A stretch of DNA of 64,000 bases from CAVQZA01 sp963724805. Lineage in GTDB: Bacteria > Actinomycetota > Thermoleophilia > Gaiellales > Gaiellaceae. The notes below the pieces were generated by a model, which was not told where the DNA came from, ran no database searches, and worked only from the letters and a program-made list of their open reading frames with translations. Positions 30,035 through 37,965 of the stretch are shown here, piece after piece (position 1 is the first letter of the stretch; each line of letters begins with the position of its first letter). The stretch spans positions 434,001 through 498,000 of the forward strand of contig CAVRWA010000011.1 of assembly GCA_963724805.1 (NCBI GenBank), written 5' to 3'. The translations under genes and the position numbers were made by a program.

Positions 30035-31246
30035 ATGAAGGGACGAGTGAGGTGGATCGCGCTCGGCGCCGTCCTGGCCCTGGGCGTGGGCATTGCGGCC
30101 GTCGCGGGCGCTGCGACCAAGCACAAGACACAGAGGTTCGCGGGTCCGCCGATCGTGATCGGCGCCGCGGTCGACCTGACCAAGAACATGGCGCCGTTCG
30201 ACGCGCCCGCGGTCCAGGCCGCCCAGATCGAGATCAAGAAGATCAACGCCGCCGGCGGCGTCCTCGGGCGGCCGCTGCAGCTGAAGGTGATCAACGACCA
30301 GCTCGACCCGCAGAAGACGAAGCAGGCCGCGCTGACGCAGATCTCGAACGGCGCCGTGATCGGCTGGGTCACCTGCGACGTCGACTACGCGACGCCGGCG
30401 ATCCAGGAGTTCCTCAACGCCAAGCTGCTGACGATCGCCCCGTGCATCGGCACGGACGAGATGGGCCCCTCGCGCTTCGGCAGCGCGGGCAAGCTCGCGT
30501 TCAGCTACGGAAACGCCGCGCAGGACGAGGGCTCGGCGATGGCCGAGTACTCGTTCAAGAACGGCTGGCGGTCGAGCGTCGTCGTGACCGACAACCTGCT
30601 CCGCTATTTCAAGGACGTCTGCAAGGCGTACACGATCCGCTTCAAGCAGCTCGGCGGCAAGGTCCTGTCGCAGGAGTCGTTCACCCAGGGCGACAAGACG
30701 ATCGGCAACGTCGTCACCCGCGTGAACGCGAAGCATCCCGCGAACATCGCCTTCTGCACGTCGTTCGGCGGCGACCAGCCGGCGTTCGTGGCGGGCCTGC
30801 GGAGCCTCAACAACCCGACGCCGATCATCAACTCGTGGGCCGGTGACGGCGCGTACTGGTGGACGAAGAGCCCGAAGGTGACGAACTACTACTACGTCAC
30901 CTACGCCTCGGTGTGGGGCGACGACCCGAGCAAGGCGGTCAAGCAGATGGAGTCCGTGATGAAGGCTCAGGGCCAGCCCGCCCAGACCGGCGGCTTCGTC
31001 ACGGGCGCCGCCGCGATCGACGGGATCGCGAGCGCGATCCGCATCGCGAAGGGCTCGACGAACGGTGCGACGTTGGCCGCGATCATGGAGCGGTACAAGA
31101 ACAAGCCGACGATCTCCGGCCTGGTGACCTTTTCGCCGCAGCTCCACAGCGTGACGGGACGCACCTACCGCGTGATCAAGGTCAACAACAACGCCGGAAA
31201 GCTCGTGGCGGTGGCCAGGGCCAAGTCGGTGCCCAACATCCACTAG
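30035..31246 (+). CDS. LIV-type ABC transporter substrate-binding protein
   Basis: 403-aa exported type I periplasmic-binding-fold protein. The signal peptide is about residues 1-27 (basic MKGRVR, hydrophobic core, AGA-A cleavage region); no lipobox cysteine is visible, so anchoring is unclear. The mature part starts PPIVIGAAVDLTKNMAPFD, a usual LivJ-like opening, with VLGRPLQLKVINDQLDPQKT typical of the family. AGAGGAG stands before ATG 30035. It is followed at once by two ATPases and two permeases, a complete HAAT importer for branched-chain amino acids, amides or aromatic acids. Its presence in the catabolic block suggests it imports the pathway substrate. Confidence 0.9.
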   Translation: MKGRVRWIALGAVLALGVGIAAVAGAATKHKTQRFAGPPIVIGAAVDLTKNMAPFDAPAVQAAQIEIKKINAAGGVLGRPLQLKVINDQLDPQKTKQAALTQISNGAVIGWVTCDVDYATPAIQEFLNAKLLTIAPCIGTDEMGPSRFGSAGKLAFSYGNAAQDEGSAMAEYSFKNGWRSSVVVTDNLLRYFKDVCKAYTIRFKQLGGKVLSQESFTQGDKTIGNVVTRVNAKHPANIAFCTSFGGDQPAFVAGLRSLNNPTPIINSWAGDGAYWWTKSPKVTNYYYVTYASVWGDDPSKAVKQMESVMKAQGQPAQTGGFVTGAAAIDGIASAIRIAKGSTNGATLAAIMERYKNKPTISGLVTFSPQLHSVTGRTYRVIKVNNNAGKLVAVARAKSVPNIH

Positions 31247-31255
31247 CGGAGGGAG

Positions 31256-32014
31256 TTGGAACCGGCAACGAGCGCGCAGACCCGATCGCCCGGATCGCTC
31301 CGGGCGATCGGCGTCTCGCGCGCATTCGACGGCGTGCTGGCTCTGGAGGACGTGAACCTCCAGCTCGAGCGGCACGAGGTGGTCGGATTGATCGGGCCGA
31401 ACGGCGCCGGCAAGACCACGCTCGTGAACGTGCTCACGGGCTTCGACACGCCGACCGGAGGAAGCGTCGAGCTCGAGAGCCGCGACGTGACGGGCTGGAC
31501 GCCGTACCGTCTGGGCCGCAGCGGGCTCGCGCGGACGTTTCAGCACGGGCACCTGTTCCGGGCGCTCACGGTGCGGGAGAACGTCGAGGTGGCAGCACTC
31601 GGCGTCGGCGCGCGCGCCGGCGAGGCGCGCGCCAGGGCCGGTGAGCTGCTGGCGCTGCTCGGCCTCTCCGAGCGTGCCGAGGAGCCGGCGGCGGTGCTTC
31701 CCCACGGCGACGAGCGAAAGCTCGGTGTCGCCCGCGCGCTCGCGACGAGGCCGCGCTTCGTGCTGATGGACGAGCCCGCGGCCGGCCTGCACGAGGCCGA
31801 GATTCCCGACTTCGCCGCGGTGGTGCTCGCCGTCCGCGACCGGTTCGACGCGGGGGTCCTCCTGATCGACCACAACGTGCCGCTGATCATGGAGGTCTGC
31901 GACCGGATCCAGGTGCTCGACCAGGGGCGCACCCTCGCCGAGGGAACCCCGGCCGAGATCCGGGCGAACGTCGAGGTCGCCACCGCCTACCTCGGGGCGC
32001 CCGGGAATGCCTGA
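31256..32014 (+). CDS. livG: LIV-type ABC transporter ATPase (LivG-like)
   Basis: 252-aa ATPase. Walker A is GPNGAGKTTLVN, the Q-loop region reads LARTFQHGHLF, Walker B is FVLMDEPAAGLHEAE, and the H-switch is LLIDHNVPLIM. The C-terminal BCA-type extension (IQVLDQGRTLAEGTPAEIRA) marks LivG. The ABC signature is unusual: LPHGDERKLGVARAL instead of an LSYGQ/LSGGQ-like motif, so one ATP site may be weak. TTG 31256 has GGAGGGAG just upstream. It overlaps livF by 8 bp. Confidence 0.88.
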   Translation: MEPATSAQTRSPGSLRAIGVSRAFDGVLALEDVNLQLERHEVVGLIGPNGAGKTTLVNVLTGFDTPTGGSVELESRDVTGWTPYRLGRSGLARTFQHGHLFRALTVRENVEVAALGVGARAGEARARAGELLALLGLSERAEEPAAVLPHGDERKLGVARALATRPRFVLMDEPAAGLHEAEIPDFAAVVLAVRDRFDAGVLLIDHNVPLIMEVCDRIQVLDQGRTLAEGTPAEIRANVEVATAYLGAPGNA

Positions 32015-32723
32015 GAACGTCGTCCTCAGGGTCTCGGACCTCGAAGTCCGCTACGGAGCCGTGCCCGCGGTACGGGGCGTCGGCTTCGACGTGCACCGCG
32101 GCGAGATCGTCGGGCTGATCGGCCCGAACGGGGCTGGGAAGTCGACGACGCTGCACGCGATCATGGGCCTCGTCCCGGCCGCCCGCGGCGAGATCCGTCT
32201 CGACGGGCGCTCCCTGCGCGGCCTCGCACCAGAGACGATCGCGAGGCTCGGTGTCGCGCTCGTGCCCGAAGGCCGTCACATCTTCGCCGCGCTCACGGTC
32301 GACGAGAACCTCCGTCTCGGGCTCGCCGCGCGCCGCATGCGGGAGGGGCTCGACGAGGATCTCGAGTGGATCCGGGGTCTCTTCCCGGTGCTCGGCGACT
32401 ACCGGAGTCGTCACGCCGGCGCGCTCTCCGGCGGGCAACAGCAACAGCTCGCGATCGCCCGCGCACTGCTCGCCCGCCCCGAGCTGCTGCTGCTCGACGA
32501 GCCCTCGCTCGGTCTCGCGCCGACGGTGGTCGAGGCGGTGTTTTCGACGCTCGGCCTGATCCGCGAGCGCGGCGTGACGATCCTCCTCGTCGAGCAGCGC
32601 GCGCGGCTCACCGTCGCCTTCGCAGACCGCACGCACGTGATGGCGAACAGCGAGATCCGGCTCACCCTGGGGCCAGCCGACGCGGACGACACCGAGCGAC
32701 TGACGGCTGCGTACCTCTCATGA
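32007..32723 (+). CDS. livF: LIV-type ABC transporter ATPase (LivF-like)
   Basis: 238-aa partner ATPase with complete motifs: Walker A GPNGAGKSTTLHAI, signature LSGGQQQQLAIARAL, Walker B LLLLDEPSLGL, and the typical LivF segment GLAPETIARLGVALVPEGRHIFAALTVDENL. It pairs with the LivG-like subunit, so at least one ATP site of the heterodimer has a canonical signature. ATG 32007 overlaps livG, and the stop overlaps the permease start (ATGA). Confidence 0.92.
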   Translation: MPENVVLRVSDLEVRYGAVPAVRGVGFDVHRGEIVGLIGPNGAGKSTTLHAIMGLVPAARGEIRLDGRSLRGLAPETIARLGVALVPEGRHIFAALTVDENLRLGLAARRMREGLDEDLEWIRGLFPVLGDYRSRHAGALSGGQQQQLAIARALLARPELLLLDEPSLGLAPTVVEAVFSTLGLIRERGVTILLVEQRARLTVAFADRTHVMANSEIRLTLGPADADDTERLTAAYLS

Positions 32724-33604
32724 CGCTTCTCCAGCAGCTGATCGACGCGGTCGCGCTGGGTGCCCTCTACGGCCTCGTCGCCGTCGGCATCGGGCTCGTC
32801 TTCGGGATCATGCGCCTGATCAACTTTGCCTACGGCGAGCTGATCACGGCCGGCGGCTACACGCTCGCTTACCTGAGCGGGCAATCGGCCGCGGTCGCGA
32901 TCCTCGCCTGCGTCGCGGTGGTCGTGGCGCTCTCCCTCGTGATGGAGCGCGTGGCCTTCCGGCCCCTGCGGAACGCGTCGCCCGCAACGATGCTCGTCGC
33001 CACCTTCGCGATCAGCTTCCTGCTCCAGAACGTCTATCTACTGGCGTTCGGCTCGCGGGGGAAAACGGTCGGGACGCTCGGCGGGCTCAACGGCGCGTTC
33101 ACCGTCGGCTCACTCGACATCCGCTGGATCTCGATCGTCGCGCTCGTCGTCGGCAGCGTGCTCCTCGCTGCGACGACACTCCTCCTGAACCGAACCACGA
33201 TCGGCCTGCAGATGCGCGCCGCGGCGGCCGACTTCCGTACCGCCCGGATTCTCGGTGTGCGCGCGAACCGCGTGATCAGCTTCTCGTTCCTCGTCTCGGG
33301 CGTCCTCGCCGCGGCCGTCAGCGTGTTGCTGACCGTCCAGGACCCGCTCGTGACGCCCGAGTACGGCGTCTCGATCACGATCTTCGCCCTGATCGGCGTC
33401 GTCGTCGGCGGGCTCGACCGGCTGTCGAGCGCTGCGCTCGGCGGCTTTGCGATCGGCTTCGCGAACTCGTTCGTCGGCGCGCGGCTGCCGACCAGCAGCA
33501 GCGTCTACCTCCCGTCGGTCGTCTACGGCCTGGTGATCCTCGTGCTCGTCCTGCGCCCGGCCGGTCTCTTCGCGCCGCGCCGCCGCGCGGTGGAGCGCGT
33601 GTGA
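32720..33604 (+). CDS. livH: LIV-type ABC transporter permease (LivH-like)
   Basis: 294-aa integral membrane permease with about eight hydrophobic helices. The family opening is QQLIDAVALGALYGLVAVGIGLVFGIMRLINFAYGE, and the cytoplasmic coupling segment TTIGLQMRAAAADFRTARILGV is followed by helices ending in RPAGLF. It forms the translocation path with the LivM-like protein. ATG 32720 overlaps the livF stop, and its own stop overlaps livM by 4 bp. Confidence 0.92.
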   Translation: MTLLQQLIDAVALGALYGLVAVGIGLVFGIMRLINFAYGELITAGGYTLAYLSGQSAAVAILACVAVVVALSLVMERVAFRPLRNASPATMLVATFAISFLLQNVYLLAFGSRGKTVGTLGGLNGAFTVGSLDIRWISIVALVVGSVLLAATTLLLNRTTIGLQMRAAAADFRTARILGVRANRVISFSFLVSGVLAAAVSVLLTVQDPLVTPEYGVSITIFALIGVVVGGLDRLSSAALGGFAIGFANSFVGARLPTSSSVYLPSVVYGLVILVLVLRPAGLFAPRRRAVERV

Positions 33605-34599
33605 AAGCCGTCGTCCAGCTCGCCGGGCCGATGACGCTGGTCGCGGCGGTTGCGGCCATCGGAAGCACCGTCAGCGCGGCCCACCAGCTCGAGTTCGAGA
33701 GCGCGCTCGTCAGCAGCGCGATCGTGGTCGCCCTCTACGTGTTCATCGGCAACTCGGGCGTGATCTCCTTCGGGCAGATGAGCTTCGTCGCTGTCGGAGC
33801 GTTCCTTTCTGGGATCCTCACGATCGACGCACAGCAGAAGAGCTTCGTGCTGCCGAACCTGTTTCCAATCCTCGGCGACACGCACGTCGGCACGCCGTTG
33901 TCGCTCCTGCTCGCCGCGCTGGTGGGAGGTGTCTACGCGCTGCTCGTCGGGCTCGTGCTGATGCGCCTCTCCGGCCTGCCCGCCGGCATCGCGACCTTTG
34001 CAGTGCTCGGCGTCACGTACAACGTCTTCCGAAACTGGGAGCGGATCGGCCCGGCCGCACAGGCGCTCAACTCGGTGCCCGAGAGCACGATCTGGGAGCT
34101 GATGGGCGGCGCCCTGATCTCGGTCGTGGCCGCGTACGCCTACCAGCGCAGCCGTTTCGGCCGCCAGCTCCGTGCGACCCGCGAGGACCCCGCGGCCGCG
34201 CAGGCGAGCGGGATCGACGTCTACCGCCAGCGGCTCGTCGCGTTCACTTTGAGCGGGGCGCTCGCGGCTTTTGCGGGGGGCCTCCTGGTGCACGAGCTCG
34301 GGAGCATCACGACCGATCAGGTCTATCTCGAGCTCACCTTCGTCACGCTCGCGATGCTCGTGGTCGGCGGGGTCGGCAGTCTCTGGGGCGCCGTGGTCGG
34401 AGCGCTCCTCGTCAGCGGCCTCGATTCCTATCTCGGCGACGCCGAGAACTCGACGTTCTTTCCGTTCTGGTTCAAGCTCCCCGAGGGCTCGAGGCTCGTC
34501 CTGCTCGGAGCGATCATGGCGCTCGTGCTGATCCTGCGACCGTCCGGTCTCACCGGCAGCAGGGAGTTCTCCCTGTCCTGGCTGCCCAGGCGGCGGTAG
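33601..34599 (+). CDS. livM: LIV-type ABC transporter permease (LivM-like)
   Basis: 332-aa membrane permease. Multiple helices include FIGNSGVISFGQMSFVAVGAFLSG, the characteristic LivM segment; YQRSRFGRQLRATREDPAAAQASGI is the coupling loop and RPSGLTGSREF the cytoplasmic end. It completes the importer started at 30035. GTG 33601 overlaps livH (GTGA). Its TAG stop is shared with the -10 box (TAGGGT, 34597-34602) of the next gene, so transcription may both run through and restart here. Confidence 0.92.
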   Translation: MKAVVQLAGPMTLVAAVAAIGSTVSAAHQLEFESALVSSAIVVALYVFIGNSGVISFGQMSFVAVGAFLSGILTIDAQQKSFVLPNLFPILGDTHVGTPLSLLLAALVGGVYALLVGLVLMRLSGLPAGIATFAVLGVTYNVFRNWERIGPAAQALNSVPESTIWELMGGALISVVAAYAYQRSRFGRQLRATREDPAAAQASGIDVYRQRLVAFTLSGALAAFAGGLLVHELGSITTDQVYLELTFVTLAMLVVGGVGSLWGAVVGALLVSGLDSYLGDAENSTFFPFWFKLPEGSRLVLLGAIMALVLILRPSGLTGSREFSLSWLPRRR

Positions 34600-34608
34600 G
34601 GTCTCGGC

Positions 34609-36090
34609 GTGAGCACGCCCGCCGCCTTCGACGCGCTCCGGCTCCGCACGGCCGAGCTGAACGACCTCCAGCACGTCGGCGGCCTGCTCTTCTGGGACCA
34701 GCGAACGAAGATGCCCCCTTCGGGCTCCGAGACCCGCGCCGAGCAGGTCGCGACGCTCGGGCGGATCGCCCACGAGCGCTTCGTCGATCCCGAGGTGGGG
34801 CGGTTGCTCGAGGAGCTGCGCGGGTACGAGGACAGCCTTCCGCGCGACTCGTTCGAGGCGAGCCTGATCCGCGTCACCCGCCGCGACTGGGAGAAGGCGA
34901 CGCGCGTGCCGCCGAGCCTGACGGCCGAGATGCGCCGGAGCGGGGCTCTCGGCTTCCGCGCCTGGGGGGAGGCGCGCGCCGCCTCCGACTTCAGCCTGCT
35001 CGCGCCGCATCTCGAGGCCAACCTGGAGCTGAAGCAGCGCTACGTCGCGTGCTTCCCGCCCTCAGCGGAGACGTACGACACGCTGCTCGACGACTACGAG
35101 CCGGAGATGAAGACGGCCGAGGTGCGCGCCGTGTTCGACGAGCTGAAGCGCGAGCTGGTGCCGCTCGTCCGCGAGGCGGACGCCGTCGGGGACGTGCCGG
35201 CGCTCGAGCTGCCCCGCAACGGGCAGGAGCGCTTCGCCCGCCGCGTGCTCGACCGGCTCGGCTTCGACGAGCGCTCGTGGCGACTCGACGAGACGGCGCA
35301 CCCGTTCATGTCGACCCCCGGCTACGGCGACGTGCGCCTGACGACGCGCTGGGAGGCCGGCCTCAACTGGCTGTTCGGCGCGATCCACGAGTTCGGTCAC
35401 GGCGTCTACGAGCACGACATCGACCCGGCACTCGCCCGCACGCCCCTCGGCTCGGGCGTCTCGCTCGGGCTGCACGAGTCGCAGAGCCGCACGTGGGAGA
35501 ACCTCGTCGGCCGCAGCCGCCCGTTCTGGCGGTTCTTCTACCCGCAGCTCCAGGAGGCGTTCCCGGAGCACTTCGGCTCGCTGTCGGAGGACGACTTCTA
35601 CCGGGTCACCAACCGTGTCGAGCCCTCGCTGATCCGCGTCGACGCGGACGAAGTGAGCTACAACCTCCACATCATCCTCCGCTTCGAGCTGGAGCAGGAG
35701 CTGATCGAAGGCCGCCTGGCCGTCGCCGATCTCCCGGGCGCGTGGGACGAGCGCTTCGAGGAGTATCTCGGGATCCCGGTTCCGTCCGACCGCGAGGGCG
35801 TTCTCCAGGACATGCACTGGGGCGGCGGGGCGTTCGGCTACTTCCCGACCTATGCGCTCGGCAACGTGATGTCCGTGCAGATCTGGGAGCGCGTGCGCGA
35901 CGACATCCCCGACCTCGACGAGCAGTTCGCCCGCGGTGAGTTTGCGCCGCTCCGCGCGTGGTACGGCGAGCATCTGTACCGGTACGGGCGCAAGTTCACG
36001 CCGCAGGAGACGCTCGAGCTCGCCTCCGGCTCGCGGCTCGACGCGGGGCCGTACCTGCGGTACCTGCGGGCGAAGTACGCGGGCGGATGA
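34609..36090 (+). CDS. M32 family carboxypeptidase (Taq-type)
   Basis: 493-aa zinc metallocarboxypeptidase that releases C-terminal residues from peptides in the cytoplasm. The zinc motif is GAIHEFGHGVYE with the third ligand in GLHESQSRTWEN, and the family signature VSYNLHIILRFELEQELIEG follows. Length and motif order match thermostable carboxypeptidase 1. GTG 34609 follows TAGGGT by 6 nt, a leaderless arrangement. Overlap with the next gene (ATGA) makes it the first gene of a plus-strand unit ending at 39068. Confidence 0.93.
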   Translation: MSTPAAFDALRLRTAELNDLQHVGGLLFWDQRTKMPPSGSETRAEQVATLGRIAHERFVDPEVGRLLEELRGYEDSLPRDSFEASLIRVTRRDWEKATRVPPSLTAEMRRSGALGFRAWGEARAASDFSLLAPHLEANLELKQRYVACFPPSAETYDTLLDDYEPEMKTAEVRAVFDELKRELVPLVREADAVGDVPALELPRNGQERFARRVLDRLGFDERSWRLDETAHPFMSTPGYGDVRLTTRWEAGLNWLFGAIHEFGHGVYEHDIDPALARTPLGSGVSLGLHESQSRTWENLVGRSRPFWRFFYPQLQEAFPEHFGSLSEDDFYRVTNRVEPSLIRVDADEVSYNLHIILRFELEQELIEGRLAVADLPGAWDERFEEYLGIPVPSDREGVLQDMHWGGGAFGYFPTYALGNVMSVQIWERVRDDIPDLDEQFARGEFAPLRAWYGEHLYRYGRKFTPQETLELASGSRLDAGPYLRYLRAKYAGG

Positions 36091-37007
36091 TCTCGCGCGT
36101 CTGCGTCGTCGGGGCGGGCGTGATCGGCAGCCTGTTCGCCGGCCACCTCGCGCGCGTGGCCGAGGTGAGCGTGCTCACGCGCCGGCAGGAGCACGCGTAC
36201 TCGCTCAACGCCGAGGGGCTCCGCGTCTCGGGCCGCAGTGACTTCACGGCCCACCTCGTTGCATCGCCGGACCCCGGCTCCCTGCCGGACCCCGACCTCG
36301 TGATCGTCGCGTGCAAGGGCACCGACCTCGAGCCGGTCGCGGCACGGCTCGAAGGCCATTTTCCGGGCGCGGTCGTGATGACGGTGCAAAACGGGCTGGG
36401 CGCGGAGGAGATCGTGCGGCGCCACGGGGTGTGGCCGCTCGTCTCGGCCGTCACGTTCATGAGCGGCACGCGCCACGCCGACACCCACGTCGAGTACATC
36501 CTCGACACGGAGACCTGGCTAGGCCCGTACGAAGAGACGCCCGAGTCCGTCCCGGCCGAGATCGCGGAGCTGATCCGTGCGTCGGGGCTCAAGGCGGAGG
36601 CCTTCCCCGACCTGCGCCCGGCGCAGTGGTCGAAACTGATCTTCAACGCGACGGTGAACGCCGTCGCCGCGCTCACAGGTCTCCCGCACGATCCCCACTT
36701 CGCCGCCGAGGAGCGGCCCTCCGACCTCGGCTTTCTCGTCCACGACCTGATCGAGGAGGGCAAGCGGGTTGCGGCGGCGGCCGGGATCCCGCTGCGAGAG
36801 GATCCCTGGGAGATGAACGTGCTCGCGACGCGGCGCGGCAGCGCTCACTATCCCTCGATGCTCGAGGACGTCGAGGCCCGTCGGCCGACCGAGATCGAGC
36901 TGATCACGGGAGCGCTCGTGCGCGAGGCGCAGCGCCACGGGGTCGAGGCGCCGCTGCACACCGCGCTCTACCGCCTCGTCACCGCGAAGGAGGCGAGCTA
37001 CTCGTGA
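36087..37007 (+). CDS. 2-dehydropantoate 2-reductase family protein, copy 1
   Basis: 306-aa ketopantoate-reductase-fold protein. The N-terminal Rossmann motif is VCVVGAGVIGSLFAGHLA, VIVACKGTDL places the active-site-type Lys, and the C-terminal domain has QWSKLIFNATVNAVAALTG and the closing LEDVEARRPTEIELITGALV. True PanE reduces ketopantoate for pantothenate/CoA synthesis. With two copies beside peptidase-like genes and no panB or panC, one or both may reduce another 2-oxo acid. ATG 36087 overlaps the carboxypeptidase stop. Confidence 0.85.
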   Translation: MISRVCVVGAGVIGSLFAGHLARVAEVSVLTRRQEHAYSLNAEGLRVSGRSDFTAHLVASPDPGSLPDPDLVIVACKGTDLEPVAARLEGHFPGAVVMTVQNGLGAEEIVRRHGVWPLVSAVTFMSGTRHADTHVEYILDTETWLGPYEETPESVPAEIAELIRASGLKAEAFPDLRPAQWSKLIFNATVNAVAALTGLPHDPHFAAEERPSDLGFLVHDLIEEGKRVAAAAGIPLREDPWEMNVLATRRGSAHYPSMLEDVEARRPTEIELITGALVREAQRHGVEAPLHTALYRLVTAKEASYS

Positions 37008-37050
37008 ATCCGCCGGGCCTTGTGCTCATGAGCATTTGGAGGGTTGGGGC

Positions 37051-37965
37051 TTGAGGATTGCCGTGGTCGGGTGCGGTGCCGTCGGCTCGCTGTTCGCGGC
37101 GAACCTCTCGCTGCTGGAAGATGTCGAGGTTTGGGCGTACGACCTCGCGCAGGATCACGTCGACGCGATCAACCGGGACGGCCTGCGGCTGTCCGGCGCC
37201 GGCGAGGTCCTCGGACATCCGCGCGCGACGAGCGATTCCGCCGAGCTGCCGGCCTGCGACTTCGGCATCGTCCTCACGAAGGCGATGCACACCGAGAGCG
37301 CGATTGCCGCGACGGCCCACGCGTTCGCCGACGGCGCGGTCTGCACGGTGCAGAACGGGGTCGGCAACGAGGAGGTGCTGGCCGCCCACGTCGAGCGCGT
37401 GATTCGCGGCACCACGTTCCCCGCCGGCCGGCTCGTCGAGCCCGGCCACGTGCAGTGGGACGTGAAGGGCGACACCACGATCGGCCCGTTCGAGCCGAAG
37501 CCGGCTCCCATGTCCGAGATCGAGCGGCTCGCGGACGCGTGCACACGCGCGGGGATGCCGACGAAGGCGGTCCCGGATGCGCGCGGCGCGCAATGGCGCA
37601 AGGTGATCTTCAACTCCGCGACCAACCCGATCGGAGCGCTCACCCGCCTCACCCACGGGCAGGCCTGCGAGCTGCCGCCGCTGCGCGCGCTCATCAGCGG
37701 GCTCGTGGACGAGGGCAAGGCGGTTGCGGCAGCGCAGGGGATCGTGCTCGACGCCGACCCCGAGGACCTCATCGACCACGCTGCGAAGCCGGAGGTCGCC
37801 TACGGCCACAAGGCCTCGATGCTGCAGGACGTACTGGCCGAGCGGCAGACCGAGGTCGACTGGCTCAACGGCGGTATCGTCCGCTACGGCGAGCAGGCAG
37901 GCGTGCCGACGCCGCTCAACCGCGCGATCTGGGCTCTCGTGAAAGGACTGGAGCAGTCATGGTGA
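37051..37965 (+). CDS. 2-dehydropantoate 2-reductase family protein, copy 2
   Basis: 304 aa, paralogous to the gene just upstream. The Rossmann motif is IAVVGCGAVGSLFAANLS, FGIVLTKAMHTE has the Lys position, VCTVQNGVGNEEVL is the conserved NGxG segment, and QWRKVIFNSATNPIGALTR and MLQDVLAERQTEVDWLNGGIV complete the C-terminal domain. TTG 37051 is preferred because GGAGGG (37038-37043) is 7 bp upstream; an earlier TTG at 37036 would swallow that site. It overlaps the following M24-like gene by 7 bp. Tandem divergent paralogues suggest different 2-oxo-acid substrates. Confidence 0.84.
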   Translation: MRIAVVGCGAVGSLFAANLSLLEDVEVWAYDLAQDHVDAINRDGLRLSGAGEVLGHPRATSDSAELPACDFGIVLTKAMHTESAIAATAHAFADGAVCTVQNGVGNEEVLAAHVERVIRGTTFPAGRLVEPGHVQWDVKGDTTIGPFEPKPAPMSEIERLADACTRAGMPTKAVPDARGAQWRKVIFNSATNPIGALTRLTHGQACELPPLRALISGLVDEGKAVAAAQGIVLDADPEDLIDHAAKPEVAYGHKASMLQDVLAERQTEVDWLNGGIVRYGEQAGVPTPLNRAIWALVKGLEQSW

